A stretch of 64,000 nt of DNA, taken from the NCBI GenBank assembly GCA_019894765.1, contig JAGXNT010000095.1, positions 109,220 to 173,219 on the forward strand. The letters run 5' to 3'. A model generated the notes under the pieces. The model was not told the origin of the DNA. It was given only the letters and a program-made list of their open reading frames with translations, and did no database searches. The position numbers were made by a program, and so were the translations under genes. Source of the DNA: Candidatus Heimdallarchaeota archaeon. GTDB lineage: Archaea; Asgardarchaeota; Heimdallarchaeia; JABLTI01. Positions 52,429-61,443 of this stretch are shown in pieces; position 1 is the first letter of the stretch, and each line of letters starts with the position of its first letter.

Positions 52429-52731
52429 CTAGTTTTCTATTTTTTCAAGCTTGAAGGAAACTGGACGAATACCATCTGGGCAAGTAGTGTATGCAGTACC
52501 AGGTTCAAAAGCAGGATAATTACCTCCAAATCTAAACATCTTAATACTTGGGTAAATTGCGGCCCACGCCGCATTGCAAAATCCTTCTGGAATATTTCCA
52601 TCTATACTAATGAATGATTCTCCTTCTTTCAAATCACACTTAACGATTTTTTTGCCTGATGGTAAATAGAAATCGCGACCTATGACATCTTTCGGTTCAA
52701 ATCTCTTCACAACAGTTATCTTAAATTTCAC
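52429..52731 (-). CDS. TIGR04076-family protein, paralogue D
   Basis: 100 residues. KFKITVVKRFEPKDVIGRDF, CDLKEGESFISIDGNIPEGFCNAAWAAIYP and CPDGIRPVSFKLEKIEN. Closest to paralogue B by its GFC(N/H)AAW form and TCP/ACP before DG. GTG start after GGAGATG. Second of a tandem pair with paralogue E, 15.7 kb from the trio at 36-37 kb. Lies just inside the leftmost tRNA 3'-end relic. Confidence 0.82.
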   Translation of the reverse strand: MKFKITVVKRFEPKDVIGRDFYLPSGKKIVKCDLKEGESFISIDGNIPEGFCNAAWAAIYPSIKMFRFGGNYPAFEPGTAYTTCPDGIRPVSFKLEKIEN

Positions 52732-52764
52732 TTAAATTCACATCTCCTTTAATTTAATCAAGAA

Positions 52765-53079
52765 TTATTCTTCAATTCGCTCTAATTTGAAGCAAACAGG
52801 ACGAATACCATCTGGGCAAGCAACATACATAGTACCAGGTTCAGTCCAGCTTTCCCAGAAATTTCCACCAAAAGCAAGAACCATAGCTTCTGGCTGAATG
52901 GTTCTCCAACCAAAACCACAAAAACCTTCTGGTTTTTCACCATCTTTTGATATCAACACTTGTCCTTCTTGAAAAACCGGACATTCAGGTATGATTTCTC
53001 CTTTAGGATTTTTATAATCCTCACCAAAAACATCTTTGGATTTGAATTTTTTAATTACAGTTACTTTTACTTTCGCCAA
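52765..53079 (-). CDS. TIGR04076-family protein, paralogue E
   Basis: 104 residues. KVKVTVIKKFKSKDVFGEDYKNPKGE, CPVFQEGQVLISKDGEKPEGFCGFGW and CPDGIRPVCFKLERIEE. TTG start after GGGGGAT. First gene of the pair with D, 57 bases downstream of the iron-sulfur flavoprotein gene on the same strand. With CPVFQEGQ it keeps the family's usual cysteine before EGQ. Confidence 0.82.
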   Translation of the reverse strand: MAKVKVTVIKKFKSKDVFGEDYKNPKGEIIPECPVFQEGQVLISKDGEKPEGFCGFGWRTIQPEAMVLAFGGNFWESWTEPGTMYVACPDGIRPVCFKLERIEE

Positions 53080-53136
53080 AATAATCCCCCAATAGAATGG
53101 ATATTCTGCTTAGGATTACTTTTTTAAATAAGATTC

Positions 53137-54525
53137 TCATTGGTCTTGTAAATTTGAAACTTCCTTTTTGATTACTTTATCAAATAATCGTGTTTGATAC
53201 TTTCCAGACATAGCAAAGAAACGTTTCCTAAAGGAAGAAAACCTCATTAATGGTTTTAATATAAAACTGAATTGCCCAAAAAAGATCTTTGGCCAATCAA
53301 ACAGTTTTTCCTTCTTGTAATAAGAATAATCTTGCGGGAAGACAATTTGGTAGGTGTGAATTAAATCTCTGAAAACCTTGTGCCCCCCAACACCTAAGAA
53401 GGTCTTAGGACCAGCATATTTGTCATGCTCTATACCCCAAAGCATACCGTCAATGATATTTTGAATTAAATTAGTTATTATTTTTGAGTCAGCATATTCA
53501 TCTGTAACAATACCTACTAAGTTTGCTCGACCTACTTCCGACATTCCTTCAATTGCTTCCCTCAAAATTGGCATTTGTCGTAGAGGGCCTGAAACGAAGT
53601 ATGCTTGTTGTTGTCCCGTAAAGACCGGTCGGTGACCATTAAAGAAAGCTCGATCAAAATGTATTTTCATTTGAGAAGAGAAATATCTATCTTGGGTTTT
53701 AAAGGCATAAACAAGAGCATTTGCAGCTATAACTTGTTGCTTAAAGATTTCCATATATCCATCTGGATAAAAACAGATATTCTCTGGTGCGCATTTCAAA
53801 CACCCTAAACAACCACCTTTGATATCTGCTTCATTAATATTTACTACAGTCACTTCACAAGGCATTAGTTTTACGAAAGTATTAATCATATTATTCAAGC
53901 TAACATCAGTTTCAGTAGTATCAGTTAAGATAGTTACTTTGTAATTCTTAGTTTTAGGATTATCATTTATCTTTGTGGGTTTATAGATCGGATAATCAAA
54001 AACAAATGGGGAGTAATATTTCGCAGTTTCAGTCTTATTTTCGCAATTATTGACAAATTGCATGAAAAATTTACGAAGACGTATTCTTTCGTCTTTTTTC
54101 ATCAGTTCCATCATTTCAGCGGAATAACCTCGAGAATAATTCATTCCAAAATCTTCGGAAATAGCTTGTATGTAATAATGAGCTAAGTGATCGTAGAATT
54201 TCCCACTTGTTGAAATACTTGTAGCATTTTTCCCCTTGAAACTGCTTTGTTTCTTGCGTTCAAAAACAAGTTCGATGAATCGTTTTAATTGAGAAGGTAT
54301 TAATTGAATATACACAGGATAAAGCCAAATGACACCATCTGCTCCTTTAATTATTTTTAAAATTGAATCAAAGTATTCTTGATCGTTTTCGATTTTCTTG
54401 ATTTTTCTTCCAATATGATGGACAATAAAATCGTGCATTGGAAAATTAGTTTCTATGTATCGAAGATATTGATAGGTAAAACTGTTGGTTTCTCTTGGGC
54501 TGCCATTCAAAACTACAAACTTCAT
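53137..54525 (-). CDS. Tandem flavodoxin-fold iron-sulfur flavoprotein
   Basis: 462 residues. First flavodoxin-like domain (1-180): VVLNGSPRETNSFTYQYLRYI binds FMN phosphate, and DGVIWLYPVYIQLIPSQLKRFIEL is the NADPH-dependent FMN reductase pattern. Second domain (about 200-410) repeats the fold and holds the compact cysteine motif GGCLGCLKCAPENIC of Isf-type iron-sulfur flavoproteins, which bind a 4Fe-4S cluster. The fusion of the two is unusual. Likely a soluble electron-transfer protein or reductase. GAGGT precedes the ATG. Probably cotranscribed with TIGR04076 paralogues E and D. Confidence 0.83.
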   Translation of the reverse strand: MKFVVLNGSPRETNSFTYQYLRYIETNFPMHDFIVHHIGRKIKKIENDQEYFDSILKIIKGADGVIWLYPVYIQLIPSQLKRFIELVFERKKQSSFKGKNATSISTSGKFYDHLAHYYIQAISEDFGMNYSRGYSAEMMELMKKDERIRLRKFFMQFVNNCENKTETAKYYSPFVFDYPIYKPTKINDNPKTKNYKVTILTDTTETDVSLNNMINTFVKLMPCEVTVVNINEADIKGGCLGCLKCAPENICFYPDGYMEIFKQQVIAANALVYAFKTQDRYFSSQMKIHFDRAFFNGHRPVFTGQQQAYFVSGPLRQMPILREAIEGMSEVGRANLVGIVTDEYADSKIITNLIQNIIDGMLWGIEHDKYAGPKTFLGVGGHKVFRDLIHTYQIVFPQDYSYYKKEKLFDWPKIFFGQFSFILKPLMRFSSFRKRFFAMSGKYQTRLFDKVIKKEVSNLQDQ

Positions 54526-54704
54526 CTGTAAACCTCTTGAATTTCTGAACTAGTAGGTTTGGTATTAAAGCATTTTTAAACAAACCTTTTCTTCTGACAT
54601 CGTTGTTTCATTAGTTGTATTTTTTAAAAACAGATTACTGTCTAATTTGCAAACAAATTAGATTTACCTAGGGATTTTAATATAAAAAACACTGAGAGAA
54701 AAGT

Positions 54705-55658
54705 ATGATCGAGATAAAAGTGCTTGACAAATCTTCAGTTGATAAAGAAGAACTACTAAAACTTACTAAAAATCAAAAAAGAAATGAGCTTGGTAGGGAA
54801 CTGGATGTAAAAGAAAACGAGGGATGTGAGAAACTTACCAATTGGTTGATTGATTCGTTTCTAACGATGAATTTCCTTGCCTATGAAAATGATGAATTAA
54901 TTGGTTGGCTCGGTGCTGCTGAAGTAGTACCTCCAACAATATTACTTTATGAAAATCACCCTATAATAAAAACAAACGGTGAGAAGAAGCAAATAGCAAA
55001 AAAATTACTACAAAAAAGTTTCGAGTACGCAACAAAGAAAAAGATAGCAAATATCCGAGTTTTTGTTGATGTTCCTGAAGCAAAGAAAAAGAGATTTCTT
55101 GAACTGGAACAATACTACCTTCATGCTGGGATGAAGCAAACCCATACTGTTCTTTGTATGGAAAATAAATTATCCACTGACAAACTGAAAGGTATTGTAA
55201 TCAATAGTGAATACCATATTGAATCTCCGAATTCACAGACACCAGAATCACTTAAAAATTGTTATGATAAAATCTTTACTAAATCATTTGATAATTTTAC
55301 TAACAGCTTAGATGATGAAGAGCGTAAGTTTTGGAATACCATTGCAAGTCGAAATTTTAATGATGCGTCTATAGTAATTAAGAAGGATAACGAAGTTGTA
55401 GCCCTAATATTAGCTGTGGATTATGGTGACAATATGGAACTAGGGCCTATTGGAGTAGTATCAAATCATAGAGGAAAAAAATTGGGTAAAGTATTAATGG
55501 AAGAATGTCTTTCTAGGTTGATTAAAATGGAAAAGACTAATGTCTATCTTGAAGTTGATCAAACAAATACTCCGGCAATAAATCTCTATGAATCCTTTGG
55601 ATTTGGCGAGGTTTCTAAAAAGCATGGATTTTTGTATAAAATAATCGCGAAAAATTAA
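54705..55658 (+). CDS. Tandem GNAT-domain acetyltransferase
   Basis: 317 residues, two GNAT domains. The first (1-150) has LAYENDELIGWLGAAEV and a decayed acetyl-CoA loop. The second (160-317) is complete: ASIVIKKDNEVVALILAVDYGDNMELGPIGVVSNHRGKKLGKVLME with the acetyl-CoA loop HRGKKLGK, and NVYLEVDQTNTPAINLYESFGFGEV as the C-terminal arm. It is likely an N-acetyltransferase acting on an unknown amine through the second domain. Related in layout to the gene at 34695. Divergent from the flavoprotein gene. Confidence 0.83.
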   Translation: MIEIKVLDKSSVDKEELLKLTKNQKRNELGRELDVKENEGCEKLTNWLIDSFLTMNFLAYENDELIGWLGAAEVVPPTILLYENHPIIKTNGEKKQIAKKLLQKSFEYATKKKIANIRVFVDVPEAKKKRFLELEQYYLHAGMKQTHTVLCMENKLSTDKLKGIVINSEYHIESPNSQTPESLKNCYDKIFTKSFDNFTNSLDDEERKFWNTIASRNFNDASIVIKKDNEVVALILAVDYGDNMELGPIGVVSNHRGKKLGKVLMEECLSRLIKMEKTNVYLEVDQTNTPAINLYESFGFGEVSKKHGFLYKIIAKN

Positions 55659-55701
55659 TAATAAAATTAAGAAAAAAAGATTCGGAAAAGGATTGGGAAA
55701 A

Positions 55702-56610
55702 TTACTTTTCCATTATTTTTTTCATAACTGAATCAGGAACTCCAACAGATTTAGCTGCTTCTTTAATAGTTTTGACCATTGTTGGACTAATTTCAAATAC
55801 TGTTTTATAGCAGTAGACAGCTTCATCAATACAATCCATCGAGTAAAAGGCATAGCCGAGATTTGTCCATGTACTCATATATCTTGATTCTTTCTTATCC
55901 TTCATAAAATTCAGAATTTCTACTAAAATTGCTTTACGTTCTTTAGCCGTTTGTACTTGTTCAAATTTCTTATTCATAGCAGCAATTTCTCGATAATTCT
56001 GTCTGACAGTTAGAAGTCTACCGATTTCATTTATGGGATCTTCATGATCTATTATATTAAAATCAACAATAACAATATTATCGTCTTTTGCATTATCACT
56101 AACACTCTTGACAAGCAATCGAGCACTTTGTTTTCCACGAGCATCACCACCAGCACCTTCACCAGCATATAATGCAGCATAAAGTTTATCGATTAAATTA
56201 CCTTCAGTACACTCAAAAGCATGGGTCATCGCATTTATAACTTCAGGACCAACGAGAATATTACCTTGACATGCATAATTCTCACCAGTTTTGTGTCCAG
56301 CCCAAAAAGAGCAATTTTTACCAGTAAAAGCTAGAGAAGTTCCTTTTTCGAAACTAACAAAACCAATTTGACGACTTTCTATATGATCATCAATGATTCG
56401 GAAATGGTCTAAAATATCTTCTAAATCCTTTTTTTCTTTTAATTGTTCAAAGAAGATAGGATGAAATTTAGTGATACCTTGAGCCTGATGAGTTATAACA
56501 CCCTTTCCTGCTTCTGCCGAACAAACAGAACCTGCATTCCAACAACAAGAGGAAATTGCAAAACCAACTTCATTTGCATCTTTATCAAATGCTACAATAG
56601 AGAATGTCAT
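55702..56610 (-). CDS. DUF1028-family Ntn-hydrolase-like protein with TPR-like tail
   Basis: 302 residues. The start TFSIVAFDKDANEVGFAISSCCWNAGSVC, QGNILVGPEVINAM and GEGAGGDARGKQSARLLV define the DUF1028 family, thought to share the Ntn-hydrolase fold; the threonine after the initiator methionine could be the nucleophile. Residues 250-290 read as a tetratricopeptide repeat (TWTNLGYAFYSMDCIDEAVYCYKTVFEISP). The family often accompanies peptide or amino acid degradation genes, but no such genes are here. It is bounded upstream by tRNA relic 2. Confidence 0.85.
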   Translation of the reverse strand: MTFSIVAFDKDANEVGFAISSCCWNAGSVCSAEAGKGVITHQAQGITKFHPIFFEQLKEKKDLEDILDHFRIIDDHIESRQIGFVSFEKGTSLAFTGKNCSFWAGHKTGENYACQGNILVGPEVINAMTHAFECTEGNLIDKLYAALYAGEGAGGDARGKQSARLLVKSVSDNAKDDNIVIVDFNIIDHEDPINEIGRLLTVRQNYREIAAMNKKFEQVQTAKERKAILVEILNFMKDKKESRYMSTWTNLGYAFYSMDCIDEAVYCYKTVFEISPTMVKTIKEAAKSVGVPDSVMKKIMEK

Positions 56611-56691
56611 AAGATTATATTTTTACCTTAGTTAAAAAGGCTGATTCACAATATGAGGTCACATAATGTGTCTTTATTTACTTTAAGAAGT

Positions 56692-56722
56692 TGTTGACCC
56701 AGCGCGATTTGAACGCATGGCC
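56692..56722 (-). repeat. tRNA 3'-end relic 2
   Basis: Minus strand: T-arm with loop TTCAAAT and stem CGCGC, then TGGGTCA and AACA in place of the discriminator and CCA. The core CCCAGCGCGATTTGAACGCAT is the same as in relic 6. It lies between the DUF1028 gene and the second zinc-ribbon gene. No 5' tRNA half. Confidence 0.72.
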
Positions 56723-56795
56723 ATATGATTAAATTAAATCTTATAATAAAAAAAACTAGTATGAGATATAACTTAAAAAAAAAGCTATATTTCAT

Positions 56796-57123
56796 CTAGG
56801 AATGATTAAGACATTAGTTAGTACTAATATCTACTTGGTTTTCGCTTTCTGTAGCAATCTTGACAGTAAACAGGTCTTGTTCCATCTGGTTTGAAGGGAA
56901 CTTCTGTTTCTTGCCCACAATCTGCGCAAGTGACCTTGTGCATTTCTCTTGGGGGTCTGTCGTAGTTACCGTATCGACTCATTTTTGATTTTTCACCAAA
57001 TATTTGTGTTATACATAATAAACAGAAAATAAGCTTAAAGATTAAATTTTAAGAAATCAAACTTGAAAGTTAATTACCAAAAAACAACTTCATTCCTATC
57101 TCAATGTTTCATTAAATGTATAC
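56796..57123. repeat. Duplicated block, copy 2 (zinc-ribbon gene and its upstream region)
   Basis: The second copy of the block at 43747-44073, in the same orientation and 13 kb away. About 130 bases of upstream sequence are almost unchanged, including CACCAAATATTT, AACAGAAAATAAGCTTAAAG and the stretch up to AAATGTATAC. Confidence 0.85.
56824..56982 (-). CDS. CxxC-x17-CxxC zinc-ribbon mini-protein, copy 2
   Basis: 52 residues with CADC and CQDC spaced by 17 residues, identical to the gene at 43776 except T35, R45 and S50. ATG at 56982; the ribosome-binding motif GGTG is kept. Both copies keep an open frame and conserved upstream DNA, so both are probably expressed. This copy is alone between tRNA relics 2 and 3, as if carried on a unit of its own. 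Zinc binding follows from the four cysteines; the role is unknown. Confidence 0.85.
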   Translation of the reverse strand: MSRYGNYDRPPREMHKVTCADCGQETEVPFKPDGTRPVYCQDCYRKRKPSRY

Positions 57124-57213
57124 AATGGAAAGTTTTCTTTTATGCTTTATAAAGCTATGCTCACAAGGTATAAGCAATAATATTCTGAAAATTGCTCTTT
57201 CAAAATAAAAAAA

Positions 57214-57244
57214 TGGTGTGCCCAGCGCGATTTGAATTCGTGGA
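57214..57244 (-). repeat. tRNA 3'-end relic 3
   Basis: Minus strand: loop TTCAAAT, stem CGCGC, TGGGCAC, A and a full CCA. The other side of the T-stem is changed (GAATTCG). It lies between the upstream end of the zinc-ribbon block and the stop of the CBS gene. Confidence 0.72.
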
Positions 57245-57336
57245 AGGAGGAAACAACCCTCGTTCTTTTACGACCAGATTTTGAAGAGAAAAATAATGTT
57301 TTCATCTTAATCAGTTATGAACAAAGAGAAAAGGAA

Positions 57337-57789
57337 TTATCTATTGAAACTTGGATATCTTTTCACCCATTTTTTGGCAAAATTGGTAATGATATTTGAA
57401 TGAACAGTTTCATAATTAACAATTCCAATTACTTTTTTGGATCCTTCCTTTTCAACTACTGGTAGACGATTGATTTTATGTTCATGCATAAGTTCTTCAG
57501 CATTTTGAAGAGTTGCTGTTCTGATAATCATGATTACAGGCTTCACCATGCAATTCTTTGCTAACAAGTCAGGAGAAAACATACCCCCTTCTTTTATAAT
57601 TAATCTATGAATATCTCTATCAGAAATTATCCCAACAGTATTACCATTATTTTGATTTACTAAGACACATCCCTTCTTTAACTGCAGAAGTTTCTTAATT
57701 ACAATGAGTATGTTATCATTTACATTAACAAACGCGGGATCATCCATAATTGAATCCACTATTATTCTTTCTAAAGGAATAATGATCAC
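57337..57789 (-). CDS. Tandem CBS-domain protein
   Basis: 150 residues with a CBS pair. First: VDSIMDDPAFVNVNDNILIVIKKLLQLKKGCVLVNQNNGNTVGIISDRDIHRLI. Second: AKNCMVKPVIMIIRTATLQNAEELMHEHKINRLPVVEKEGSKKVIGIVNYETV. Such pairs bind adenine nucleotides and act as energy or ligand sensors for partner proteins. The start is unclear: the GTG at 57789 lies within a GGTG motif, and no ATG, GTG or TTG sits six bases after it (the codon there is ATT). It is flanked by tRNA relics 3 and 4 on both sides. Confidence 0.85.
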   Translation of the reverse strand: MIIIPLERIIVDSIMDDPAFVNVNDNILIVIKKLLQLKKGCVLVNQNNGNTVGIISDRDIHRLIIKEGGMFSPDLLAKNCMVKPVIMIIRTATLQNAEELMHEHKINRLPVVEKEGSKKVIGIVNYETVHSNIITNFAKKWVKRYPSFNR

Positions 57790-57887
57790 CTTCTCATACG
57801 TTTAGTGAAACAATTATATGACAATTTAAAACGTTAGTTATTTAGTTGATTTTTTAAAAATATGTTTTTTTACCATAAAATGATGAG

Positions 57888-57919
57888 TGGTGGATCCAGC
57901 GCAATTGGAGCACGCGATA
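57888..57919 (-). repeat. tRNA 3'-end relic 4
   Basis: Minus strand: T-arm with loop CTCCAAT and outer stem GCGTG, then TGGATCC, A and CCA. Of all the relics it is the closest to the real tRNA end at 63969, and also keeps TCGCGTG on its inner side. It lies between the CBS gene and the first CrtI-like gene. Confidence 0.75.
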
Positions 57920-57982
57920 AATAACAAATCATAGTTCTTTAATGAGTTTTGAGAGAGAGAGAAAGAAAAACAGAAAAAATTG

Positions 57983-59473
57983 TTATGCATCTCGTTTTTT
58001 AAAGTCCTGAGCTATTAATTGTGCTACATGCCGACCTCCCTTAAGACAATTAGTTACCCCACCATATGACTCGATCCATTGTCCTGTCATATAGAAATTT
58101 TTCAATCCTTTAATTGTCTTAGGAATTACCTTTTTGAAAATTTCAGGTGTGATATACCAACCATGTATTCCCCCTTTCCAATTCCGTGTGTATCTCTTAA
58201 AAGTTGCAGGAGTAGCAATATCAGTGAAGACTATTTTATCGCTAATTTCACCAAATTGCTTTTCAAATCGGTCTATGACTTCCTCAAGTAATTTCTTCTT
58301 CTCTTCGTTATAAGCAATCTTATCATTTTCCCGCAAGTCAATCCAGTAACGTCCATCATCTGTATAAAAAAATAAGGTTAACAGCGTATGATCTTCAGGT
58401 GTTGCTGTCGAGTCAAAATCATAAATTGTTACTTCAAGTTCTGTTATTTCATTTCCTTTATTAAGCACAATTGGTTCTTCACATTTGAAAAAAATCCTAT
58501 GCTCTTTGTTTTTGAATACTTTTCCTTTAAGACCAATTGAAATGAACAATCCTGATATTGTATCCGCATCGGAATTGGTGAACCACTTACGTTGTTTCCT
58601 ACCCAAGTGTTCTTCACCAATTAATCTTTGTAAAGTCTCATGATAATCACCTGTAGAAATAACATAATCAAAATAATGCGTCTCATCCTTTGTTTTCAAT
58701 CCTCTAGTTTGCTTTTCAGTAATTATGATTTTCTCTACAGGGGAATTATAATGGATTTTTCCACCTGTTTTCTCGTACTCTCCAACAATCATCTCAATTA
58801 ATTTTTGAGAGCCACCTAATGGATAACCTACACCTTCTTTAACCATCCAATTAGAATTGACAACTATTGATATAAAAGGCAAGAAAGGAAGATAGCTGCT
58901 ATTGAAAAATCTTCTCAACAAGGGATTTAGGAATTTCTCACCGTAATCTGCACAGGTCATTCTAGATAATTTAAGAATTAGTCGTCCTCGAGAGAGGATC
59001 ATAAATATAAAATCTAATTTCTCTTTCAAGGACATTAGTTTAAATGGCTTCAAAATTGGTATAACTACACGTTTGAATTTTCTCACAAGCTTAATGAATT
59101 TCCGGATTTGTTTAGTGTCCTCGGGAGCTATTCTAAGCATTTCTTCTTCTAGTTTTTTAATATCTATAAATGCTCGAAATACTTCGCCATCCGACCCAAC
59201 AATTTGATACAGTTCTTCAAAAAAATGAATTTCTGATTCATCAATAGGAATAATATCCTTCCAGAGAGGGTACATATCACCTGTTGATTGAAATCCCGGT
59301 AACCAATGAATACAACCATCAATTGTGAAACCGGTACGATTCCACCAAGAACAAAGACCTCCTGGCTTAGAATGGGCTTCAAAGATCTCAGTGTCAAAAC
59401 CGAATTTTTGGAGATAACTGCCTGCTGATAACCCAGCTATACCTGCACCAATAACTGCTACTTTCTTTTTCAA
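57983..59473 (-). CDS. CrtI-like FAD-dependent oxidoreductase, paralogue 1
   Basis: 496 residues. FAD-binding Rossmann motif VAVIGAGIAGLSAGSYLQKFGFDTEIFEAHSKPGGLC at the N-terminus. GFTIDGCIHWLPGF and YPLGGSQKLIEMIVGEYEKTGGKIHYNSPVEKI are typical of phytoene desaturase/carotene isomerase relatives (COG1233). C-terminal FAD site NFYMTGQWIESYGGVTNCLKGGRHVAQLI. Likely acts on a hydrophobic polyene or isoprenoid; no phytoene synthase is near. TTG start after GGTG. The related gene at 59755 lies on the opposite strand, divergent, with tRNA relic 5 between. Confidence 0.87.
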   Translation of the reverse strand: MKKKVAVIGAGIAGLSAGSYLQKFGFDTEIFEAHSKPGGLCSWWNRTGFTIDGCIHWLPGFQSTGDMYPLWKDIIPIDESEIHFFEELYQIVGSDGEVFRAFIDIKKLEEEMLRIAPEDTKQIRKFIKLVRKFKRVVIPILKPFKLMSLKEKLDFIFMILSRGRLILKLSRMTCADYGEKFLNPLLRRFFNSSYLPFLPFISIVVNSNWMVKEGVGYPLGGSQKLIEMIVGEYEKTGGKIHYNSPVEKIIITEKQTRGLKTKDETHYFDYVISTGDYHETLQRLIGEEHLGRKQRKWFTNSDADTISGLFISIGLKGKVFKNKEHRIFFKCEEPIVLNKGNEITELEVTIYDFDSTATPEDHTLLTLFFYTDDGRYWIDLRENDKIAYNEEKKKLLEEVIDRFEKQFGEISDKIVFTDIATPATFKRYTRNWKGGIHGWYITPEIFKKVIPKTIKGLKNFYMTGQWIESYGGVTNCLKGGRHVAQLIAQDFKKRDA

Positions 59474-59611
59474 TGTAAGAATACACCTTTTTTTAGAAAA
59501 TTTCTAGGTTAAATGTTTTTAATAGGTAGAAATTGAAATACGCCTTCTATAAAAGGCAAGTAAATAATCTTGTTTTCAAATTAAAAGCATTCTTAATTAT
59601 ACTGTAAAAAA

Positions 59612-59640
59612 GTAGTGGGCTCAGCGCGATTTAAACCTGT
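59612..59640 (-). repeat. tRNA 3'-end relic 5
   Basis: Minus strand: loop TTTAAAT, stem CGCGC, TGAGCCC, A and CTA in place of CCA. It is one of the more decayed copies. It lies in the divergent gap between the two CrtI-like genes, which holds their promoters (59474-59754) and nothing else I can name. Confidence 0.65.
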
Positions 59641-59754
59641 ATAAAAATTTTATATTTGGAATGGTGAGAGTAAAATTGAACATTTTTCTAATTAGCATTA
59701 TTTTTTATAATGCTTCACTTAATAAATAATCATTAGTGTAATGGGTTGAATTTT

Positions 59755-61260
59755 ATGAGTGGAAAAAAAGCAGTTATTATTGGTGCTGGAATTGCTGGTT
59801 TGTCTGCTGGTTGTTATCTGCAGATGAATGGTTATGAAAGTAAAATCTTTGAATTACATGAAATTTCAGGTGGATTATGTACTAGCTGGGAGAGAAATGG
59901 CTACACTTTTGATGGTTGTATTCATTGGCTTGTTGGATCAGGACCTTCCATGTCACTCTATGATATTTGGACTGAATTAGGAGGTATAAATAAAGAGACT
60001 GAAATTATTAATTCAGAAGTTTTTACTAGGATAGAAGGAAAAGATGGAGAACATTTCTCAGTTTTTACTGATATAGATAAATTTGAAGCTGAGATGTTAC
60101 GATTATCATCTGAAGATGAAGCAATTATCAAAGAATTCACAGATGCAGTGCGTTTTTTCGTGGCATTTCAATGCTCAAGAGATAATCCTCCACCACCAGA
60201 AGTCCAAAGAACCTTTGGAGAAAAGATACCTGTTTTTCTTAAAAAATGGACTACTTTAACAACAAATGATTTTGGTAAGAAGATAACAAACCCACTTCTT
60301 CAACAGTTCTTCCTAAGAATATTTGGCGATTTTGTTGGCAATACCTCTTCGATTTTTATGTTATTAGCGACGTTAGGTTATTTGCATGCGAAAACAGCTG
60401 GATACCCATTAGGGGGATCGCGACCATTTGCAAAAAGAATCGAACAAAGATATCTTGATTTAGGAGGGAAGATTCAATTCAAAGCTCGTGTCAAGGAAAT
60501 ATTAGTGGAGAATGATAAAGCAACTGGTATTCAGCTTATTAATGGAGATAAAATACCAGCAGATATAGTCATCTCTGCAGCAGATGGTTATGATACTATT
60601 TACAACATGTTAAAAGGAAAATTTGTTGATGAAGAAATTAATGGTTACTATAACAATCTAAGACCTTTTCCACCAATTTGTCAAGTATCTTTAGGAGTTG
60701 CAGATGAATTTACAGGAATTCCTCATTCAATTCAATTTTTGTTAGAAGAACCTATTAAAGTTGATCCGAAAACTGATCTGAAAGAAATGAGCATTAGAAT
60801 CTTTAATTTTGACCCAACATTAGCTCCAAAAGGCAAAACAGTAATTGCAACTTTCTTTATATCTGAAGATTACGAATATTGGACAAATATGCGTGAGAAT
60901 AATCGAAAAATGTACAATGAGGTAAAAGATCGATTAGCAAGTGAGGTAATAAAACAATTGGAAAAACGTTTCCCGAGCATAACATCTAAAGTAGAAGTCG
61001 TTGATGTTTCTACACCTGCAACCCTTATTCGGTATACAAATAATTGGAAAGGCAGCTATGAAGGCTGGTTACCAAGTATTCAACTTGCAGGTAAGAGCAT
61101 AACAGAAACACTTCCAGGATTAGAGAATTTCTTTATGGTTGGTCATTGGACTCGACCAGGTGGAGGGCTTCCTCCTGCTGCAATGTCTGCAAGAAAGATT
61201 GTGGGCATTATTTGCAAACAAGATGGAAAGGATTTTACAACTTCCAAAAGTTCTAATTGA
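59755..61260 (+). CDS. CrtI-like FAD-dependent oxidoreductase, paralogue 2
   Basis: 501 residues. AVIIGAGIAGLSAGCYLQMNGYESKIFELHEISGGLC is the FAD motif. GYTFDGCIHWLVGSG, YPLGGSRPFAKRIEQRYLDLGGKIQFKARVKEIL and NFFMVGHWTRPGGGLPPAAMSARKI follow the same order as in paralogue 1, with clear but moderate identity. The two are old duplicates or were acquired separately. Start at the ATG at 59755 after GGGTTGA, not the TTG at 59746. Flanked by tRNA relics 5 and 6. Carotenoid-like or other isoprenoid redox chemistry is likely. Confidence 0.87.
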   Translation: MSGKKAVIIGAGIAGLSAGCYLQMNGYESKIFELHEISGGLCTSWERNGYTFDGCIHWLVGSGPSMSLYDIWTELGGINKETEIINSEVFTRIEGKDGEHFSVFTDIDKFEAEMLRLSSEDEAIIKEFTDAVRFFVAFQCSRDNPPPPEVQRTFGEKIPVFLKKWTTLTTNDFGKKITNPLLQQFFLRIFGDFVGNTSSIFMLLATLGYLHAKTAGYPLGGSRPFAKRIEQRYLDLGGKIQFKARVKEILVENDKATGIQLINGDKIPADIVISAADGYDTIYNMLKGKFVDEEINGYYNNLRPFPPICQVSLGVADEFTGIPHSIQFLLEEPIKVDPKTDLKEMSIRIFNFDPTLAPKGKTVIATFFISEDYEYWTNMRENNRKMYNEVKDRLASEVIKQLEKRFPSITSKVEVVDVSTPATLIRYTNNWKGSYEGWLPSIQLAGKSITETLPGLENFFMVGHWTRPGGGLPPAAMSARKIVGIICKQDGKDFTTSKSSN

Positions 61261-61329
61261 AGTGTTTCCCATCTTTTTTCTCAGTATTACGATTTTGAAA
61301 CATAGAATACTATAATTAAAGAAAAAAAG

Positions 61330-61359
61330 TGGTGGGCCCAGCGCGATTTGAACGCATAG
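61330..61359 (-). repeat. tRNA 3'-end relic 6
   Basis: Minus strand: T-arm with loop TTCAAAT, stem CGCGC against ATGCG (one mismatch), then TGGGCCC, A and full CCA. The core CCCAGCGCGATTTGAACGCAT is shared with relic 2. There is no 5' tRNA half; AT-rich sequence follows at once. Confidence 0.75.
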
Positions 61360-61443
61360 TTGTTAAATAATATAATTCATTTTCAAATTAGTGAAAGCAT
61401 TTTAGTTGAAAAATCAAATATATGAATGAAGGAGAAATTAAAA

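Noticed and set aside
52370..61359. Calling the six internal tRNA-like sites tRNA genes
   Set aside because: Each keeps only the T-arm and acceptor strand; the sequence on the inner side is AT-rich and cannot form a D-arm, anticodon arm or matching 5' acceptor strand.
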